Assembly: GCA_023374045.1 (NCBI GenBank)
Contig: CM041782.1
Coordinates: forward strand, 254,781,810-254,845,809
Direction: 5' to 3'
From: Limonium bicolor
Taxonomy: Eukaryota; Streptophyta; Magnoliopsida; Caryophyllales; Plumbaginaceae
DNA: 64,000 nt
Both the position numbers and the translations under genes were made by a program. The notes under the pieces were generated by a model. The model was not told the DNA's origin, searched no databases, and saw only the letters and a program-made list of their open reading frames with translations. Each line of letters starts with the position of its first letter. Positions within the stretch are counted from its first letter, which is position 1. Of this stretch, positions 58,861 through 64,000 are shown one piece after another.

Positions 58861-59264
58861 CTGTCCGACCCACCGTCCGACCCACAACTGGGTCGGACCC
58901 TTCCAGTGATTTTCGGGTTTGGAAAACTTAACTTGTCCGACCCATGTCCGACCCAACCATCTGGGTCGGACCATTCCAGAGATTTTATCGACCTTTAAAC
59001 ATACATGTCCAACCCATATCTGACTCACTCGACTGGGTCGGACCATTACAGAACATTTACCGCCTTACAAAACACCCACGTCCGACCCATGTCCGACTCA
59101 CTCGACTGGGTCGGACCATTCCAGTAGATTTACCGTCCTTCAAAACACGACCGTCCGACCCATGCCCGACCCAAGTCCTCTGGGTCGGACCGTTCCAGAA
59201 CCATTTACTGACGTCTAACAGAGGCTGTCCGACCCAAACTTGGATCGGACCCCTGGGTCGGACG
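58861..59264. repeat. GTCCGACCC/GGGTCGGAC hairpin cluster in LTR G
   Basis: Arms GTCCGACCCA and TGGGTCGGAC repeat at least five times. The tightest pair has 10-bp arms at 58875-58884 and 58889-58898 with a 4-base loop. Confidence 0.9.
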
Positions 59265-60930
59265 CCACCAAAACTTGCCCAAACTTTGTCAAATCTTCAC
59301 CAAACTTCTCCTTAAGCTTCCTAATGTTTTCTAACAAAATTTAATACACTTAAACCCTTATACAACATCCATAAAATTCATTATCTATCTCCTTAACACT
59401 TACTCATTCCATACCGAAATTCCTAACCCTTGTGTTATTTACCCTTTGGTTTTCTAAGTGGTGTTTCATACCTATGATGATCACTTATGCCAAAATACTC
59501 CCTCACCACAACGACATCTCTCAAGCATCTATTCTCACCACTAACTCCTTATGTCATTCTTGAAATCCTATTTCAAGTTCACACTTTCTCCTTGTTCACC
59601 AAAGTTTGCATAAATCTTAACACAAGTCTAAATGACTTTGGTGTATCCCAAAACATTCATTTGCATCATAAAATCCTCAAGAACATTGCCTAGGCCCTTT
59701 TTTTTACATCTTTAAACACCTTAATGCATGCTTCTTCCACTAGTTGAACACTTAACCATTCTAAACATTTCCTAACTTACCAAACTCATTTTAAACCCTT
59801 AGAACTTCTTGTTTCTTACCTAAATTTTGACATGAACTCTCCTAGAACATTAGTAACCCAAAACACATTATTTTCACCATTAAACCACCAAGAACACTAA
59901 AAATCCATCAAACACATTCTTATACACAAAACTTCACTCATATAGCACTACATCACAATATAGTGCATAATTTAAATTGCATGGCACTTAGGCCCTTAAA
60001 TAACATGGCTCTTAGGCCCTTAAGATGCATAAATCATAAACACTAAATTTCCCACATTATATTTGCCTTTGACCTGCAAATACACTCAACAACATATATG
60101 CCTTTTACTAAGCCCTTGAGAGAATTTTCTAAGTCATTTGCATTGGCTCCCTCTTAAATCATTTTCATAAGCAATACAAGTCATTTCTCCTCAGACTTAA
60201 ACCACATTAGGTTAGCACATTTACCTGTTTTCCTCACAACTTCTTTCTTGTTTCCTTGACTAAATTGGCAAGGCTTTAGTGCTTGTCAACTTCTAAACAT
60301 TATACAAATGAATAATGAGTATACAAGCTTAAGCTTCATCTCATTGTAAGCCCTAGTTTCACATTGTTTCAAAGCATTAAGATAGTTGTTTACCTTGGTA
60401 TTTGAGAGAGTTTGAATATCTATCAAGAGAGGGACTCCACCTAGTCCTTGAAAGGTTGGAATGAAGCTAGAACAAAGCAATATAATGAGCACCAATGGTG
60501 ATTTCTCGGTCAAGATAAAAACATGGAAGAAACATCATTTTTTTTGAGATTCCTAACTAGAAGCAAAGGAGATCAATAATATGTAGAAATATAAGCTCAA
60601 GCTTCAATGGTGGAAACTCCATGGCACCAAAATGGCGGTCTTGAAGTTTTGAGAAGATAGGAATGAAGAGCTTGAGAGAGGAAGAGAATGGTGGTGTTTG
60701 TTTTTATTTGGTTAAGTGAGCTAGGAGATGACAATGGAAGATGGAGTTGGTGTGTACTATTGTAAACCGTAAATGGAGAAGAAGAAGAGGTAGAAGAGAG
60801 CTTGGAGGCGTGTGAAATGAGGAAGGAAATGAGAGAATGAGATAAGTTTGCCTTTTTAAGAGATATTAAGTAGTTAAAGTAAATAGTATTCTACTTTACT
60901 ACTTTAGTTAGTTTTTTTTTGTTTAATTAT

Positions 60931-60960
60931 GGTGAGTCACCACCATAAAAACCGGCCCCC
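60931..60960 (-). promoter_or_regulatory. Conserved LTR block with TGACTCA and CCGG motifs (G)
   Basis: On the minus strand GGGGGCCGGTTTTT is followed by GGTGGTGACTCACC, matching J (5491) and D (24123). Confidence 0.4.
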
Positions 60961-61481
60961 TTAATACCACTAAGGGCATTTTAGTCTTTGTGGCCAATCA
61001 ATATTATACAAACATAGGTTACAAACTAGCTTATTAAAATTACTATTCATAAAAACAAGGCACATAGATGTGAAATTTTGATTTCTCATTGATATAGACT
61101 TCCAAATGTGATACTATATAGTACACATGTTAATTAAGAGTAATGATGGACATTTAGCCATTGAAAACTCATTTACAAGACAATTTTCAAAAATGTGCTT
61201 AAGACTCCTTAAAGCACATTTTGTGTTTTAACTGTTTTCAAGCTTGGTTTTCTTTGGTAATTGGTTTAATAGGTTCATTAGTATAAAAAGGTTGGTAAGC
61301 TCATTAGGTCTCACCCAAGCTTATCCCAAGCTTAGAAACATTTAGCCCTAATTGACTTTAAGGCATTTATTTGTGTTTTCTATGGTTTAAATTGTTTACT
61401 AATGTTTCTAAGACTCTTTCTAGTCTTAATATACCACATTTAGGTGTTTAAACAACATACTAAGGTTTGGGGCATTTCAAT

Positions 61482-61496
61482 CTACCCCCTTAAAAG
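61482..61496 (-). promoter_or_regulatory. Polypurine tract of element G
   Basis: The minus strand reads CTTTTAAGGGGGTAGA before the LTR start TGAAATGCCCC. Confidence 0.85.
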
Positions 61497-61705
61497 AACT
61501 TTGTCCTCAAATTCACACTTCCTCATATCCTAAATGTTAGAAACACGGGAATGCATATAACAATATTTCATACAACTTAACAGAACACTTACATAACATT
61601 AGACACAAAGTCCATACAAATCATTCAGACACAACGGTCTGTAACATAACAACATAACATAGACGATGTATTTAAATACACGTCGTACACACATAACCGA
61701 AACGG

Positions 61706-61730
61706 CTCTACCCCCTTAAAAAGGGGTACG
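61706..61730 (-). promoter_or_regulatory. Second PPT-like inverted repeat after pol, element G
   Basis: The minus strand reads GTACCCCTTTTTAAGGGGG then TAG, about 25 bp after the pol stop and 210 bp before the true PPT. Arms ACCCC and GGGGGT can pair. Confidence 0.65.
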
Positions 61731-61753
61731 CCCCGTACCTATACACATAAACA

Positions 61754-62293
61754 CTAAGAAGTAAACAATGACGGGTACTTCGCCTTCATCTTGTCTTCCA
61801 GCTCCCAAGTGGCCTCCTCAACGTCCTGGTTAGACCAAAGAACTTTCACCAGTCTCACAGACTTATTACGAGTGTCTCGAGTCTTAGTATCCAAAATCCG
61901 TACCGGAGTCTCCACTGATCGCATGCTCGGCTCTAAGGTTAGCCTTCAGGCTGAAGCACATGAGACGGATGAGACATATACTTCTTCAACTGGGACACAT
62001 GAAATACATCATGTACCTTGCCCAGTTCGGCGGGTAGATCAAGTCTGTAAGCTACCGGGCCGATTCGCTCCGTCACAACATAAGGCCCCACATATTTCGG
62101 GCTCAATTTGCCTTTTTGGCCAAAATGAAACACTCCCTTCATGGGGGATACTCTCAAAAATACCTGATCGCCCATGGCGAACTCCAGGTCACGTCTGCGC
62201 ACATCTGCGTACGACTTTTGTCTATCCTGAGCTGCCTTCATGTTAGCCCGGATCTGGCGAACTTCTGCCTGAACTTGTTCTAGTAACTCTGGT
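61754..62293 (-). pseudogene. pol: Element G integrase tail and chromodomain
   Basis: 62293-62242 reads [17 protein letters not shown]. 62241-61939 reads [45 protein letters not shown] and [14 protein letters not shown], the GPY/F module. A one-base shift near 61943 moves the chromodomain into another frame: EPSMRSVETPVRILDTKTRD then VLWSNQDVEEATWELEDKMK, ending FTS-stop at 61754. Intact elements of this family read straight through. The chromodomain itself is complete, unlike in I and D. A second shift near 62300 separates this part from the integrase core. Confidence 0.9.
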
Positions 62294-62294
62294 C

Positions 62295-63014
62295 CTATAA
62301 TGACGTCTCACTCGACTCATCCCAGCATAATGGCGTGCGGCATGGTCTACCGTACAAAGCTTGGAAAGGAGACATCTTGATCGAAGCATGGTAACTGTTG
62401 TTGTAGCTAAACTCGATCAGATGTAACTTGTCAATCCAGCTGGTCTGAAAGTCAAGTGCACATGCACGTAACATATCCTCAAGTGTCTGGATGGTGCGCT
62501 CACTCTGGCCATCTGTCTGTGGGTGAAACGCTGTACTCAATTTCAGTTCGGTACCCAGTGCTTCTCGCGTAGACTTCCAATACCTCGATAAGAATCTGGT
62601 ATCTCTATCAGATACAATCGTTTTCGGTACCCCATGATGTCTTACAATCTCTCTGTCGAAGAGTTCTTCCAGTTTTGTCACTTTCCAGGTGTCCTTCATC
62701 GGTATGAATCGAGCCACCTTGGTCAGTCGGTCAACAACAACCCAAATCATATTCAGACCTCCCCTTGTAGGCGGAAGCCCTACTACGAAGTCCATAGAAA
62801 TATCATGGAACTTCCACTCAGGCACTGGCATTGCCTGTACCATACCACCAGGCAGTCGGTGCTCAAACTTGACCTTCTGATAAGTGAGACACCTCAACAC
62901 ATAGTCATTCACATCCTTTTTCATTCCAGTCCACCAAAAATATCTTTTCATACCCTTATACATATTTGAAGCTCCGGGGTGAATCGAAGTAGTCGAACAA
63001 TGGGATTCACTCAA
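62295..63014 (-). pseudogene. pol: Element G integrase core
   Basis: A 239-codon minus-strand frame carries the end of the zinc finger and the catalytic core. His ligands lie near HCSTTSIHPGASNMY; the expected CXXC reads CLTYQKVKFEH, so the second Cys is Tyr, which would weaken zinc binding. Catalytic residues are all visible: D in DISMDFVVGL, D in TIVSDRDTRFLSRYW and E in TDGQSERTIQTLED. The core ends SPFQALYGRPCRTPLCWDE, then a frameshift. It would join cDNA ends to host DNA in concert with the chromodomain. Upstream 63015-63071 is damaged linker. Confidence 0.9.
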
Positions 63015-63071
63015 TATGCGCCTTCAACTCAGTGCTACTCCTCGGTATACACAGTCAGCCATTAAGCCTAA

Positions 63072-63580
63072 TCAGGTCATCATCGTGGAGTCTGAAGTCG
63101 TACTTCTGACCTCGAATGTGCCATCAATAAGCTTCTGTCTAATCTCCATCATATACTGATCCGTCATCTGAGCACTCCGCACCTCTTCAACCAAGCCAGT
63201 ATGAGAGACTAGCGAATGGAGAGAGTGTGCTCGGAGACTCAATGCGTCAGCTACCACATTTGCCTTACCCTCTTTGTACTGTAGATTAATGTCGTAGTCG
63301 TTTAGAAACTCAACCCACCTTCTTTGCCTCATGTTCAACTCCTTCTGAGTGAACAAGTACTTTAAAATTTTGTGGTCAGAATAAATTGTCACACTTACCC
63401 CATACAAATAATGTCGCCATATCTACAGTGCGAAGACAATGGCACCCAATTCTAAGTCGTGGGTAGGGTAGTTCTCCTCATGCTTCTTCAGTTGTCGGGA
63501 GGCGTAAGCTACGACCTTTCCGTGTTGCATCAACACACAACCCATACCTCTGCCTGATGCGTCGCAATAGACCTCAAAAC
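63072..63580 (-). pseudogene. pol: Element G RNase H domain
   Basis: [20 protein letters not shown] begins the domain near 63580, followed by [20 protein letters not shown] and [14 protein letters not shown] stop at 63425-63423 replaces the Lys of FALKIWR. The frame then continues [40 protein letters not shown] and ANVVADALS. The Asp of CDAS and of YSDHK are kept. Apart from the stop the domain is well preserved. Confidence 0.88.
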
Positions 63581-64000
63581 CATCTGGACCTCTGGTATAT
63601 AGTCAGGACTGGTGCAGATGTCAGAGTATCCTTGAGACTCTGGAAAGAACTCTCACAATCGACTGTCCACTCGAATGGTGAATCCTTTTTCATCAAGGAA
63701 GTCATCGGCTTCGAGACACTGGAGAAGTCCTTAACAAACCTCCTAAATAACCTGCCAGACCGAGGAAGCTCCTGATATCGTAACTGTCTTCGGCCTAGGC
63801 CAGGTACGCACTCATCAATCTTTGCCGGATCGACAGCGATCCCGGCTTCAGAAATCACATGTCCTGAAAAGGATACTTGGTTCAACCAAAACTCACACTT
63901 TGAAAATTTTGCATACAACTGATTCCTCCTCAATGTTTGTAACACATTTCTCAGTGGCTTTCATGCTCACCCCACGATTTGAGTACACAAGAATATCGTC
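63574..64000 (-). pseudogene. pol: Element G reverse transcriptase, C-terminal part
   Basis: At the window edge the minus strand reads DDILVYS, where DD (64000-63995) are the last two residues of the catalytic YXDD-type box and the rest of RT lies outside. Two small indels near 63960-63980 precede [40 protein letters not shown] and VDPAKIDE. A shift near 63790 garbles the next stretch before [20 protein letters not shown] and [22 protein letters not shown] and the FSGHVIS motif are typical of Tekay-type chromoviruses. Not functional as read. Confidence 0.88.

Larger units (their letters stand above)
57497..61479 (-). mobile_element. 3' LTR of Tekay-type element G
   Basis: 3983 bp; the sense strand starts TGAAATGCCCCAAACC at 61479 and ends GTAGGGGTGTTACA at 57497, inserted in fragment K. 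It aligns with LTRs D and J (for example the block around 61060-61150 against 5300-5390). The left flank ATCCT is the candidate target duplication; the partner is outside the window. Confidence 0.9.

Noticed and set aside
61500..64000. Endogenous pararetrovirus rather than retrotransposon
   Set aside because: Integrase, chromodomain, PPT and LTR are all present; no coat or movement protein is seen.

Overview
The window is non-genic plant nuclear DNA made almost wholly of long terminal repeat (LTR) retrotransposons, most of them nested, broken or lacking genes. Evidence for a plant: Ty3/gypsy polyproteins of the chromovirus (Tekay/Del-like, C-terminal chromodomain) and Athila-like types, primer-binding sites matching plant initiator-Met and Asp tRNAs, LTRs of 1.7-4.1 kb, and 5-bp target-site duplications. 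No host gene, rRNA or tRNA gene was recognised, so the species is not fixed; a flowering plant with a large repeat-rich genome is the most that can be said. A run of exactly 500 N (6423-6922) is a scaffold gap.

Layout. 1-4808: 3' part of a minus-strand chromovirus-like element (I): LTR end, polypurine tract (PPT), degraded integrase/chromodomain, AT-rich unassigned internal DNA. 4809-6422: start of a plus-strand Tekay-type LTR (J), cut by the gap. 6923-11476: 3' end of a plus-strand Athila-like element (B): integrase remnant, non-coding region, PPT, 3' LTR. 11486-22185: complete minus-strand Athila-like element (A) with two 1726-bp LTRs, Asp-tRNA primer site, gag, protease, RT, RNase H and integrase (several frameshifts), and a GCTAT target duplication. 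22191-23181: unidentified segment X with exon-like open frames. 23182-27041: chromodomain tail, PPT and 3.45-kb 3' LTR of a plus-strand Tekay element (D).

27147-27680: truncated LTR of family H. 28291-31113 plus 39834-40107: partial internal copy (E') of element E, split by a complete gene-less element H (31114-39833; CCTAC target duplication). 40108-53627: element E (minus strand), 4.1-kb LTRs, initiator-Met primer site and PPT, 5.2 kb internal DNA without recognisable genes. E' sits on the primer-site side of E's left LTR, so the order is internal-LTR-internal-LTR. 53628-57496: two plus-strand LTR fragments (F, K). 57497-64000: LTR G and the 3' half of a minus-strand Tekay pol, running off the window inside the reverse transcriptase.

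The autonomous-type families (A, D, G) would supply reverse transcriptase and integrase; H and possibly E keep only cis-acting ends and look like passengers. The most unusual cross-family pattern is a cluster of short perfect inverted repeats seeded on GTCCG/CGGAC in nearly every LTR family here, with different arm sequences in different families. A second is repeated PPT-like motifs upstream of the true PPT in all families. All identities, divergences and boundaries were judged by eye.
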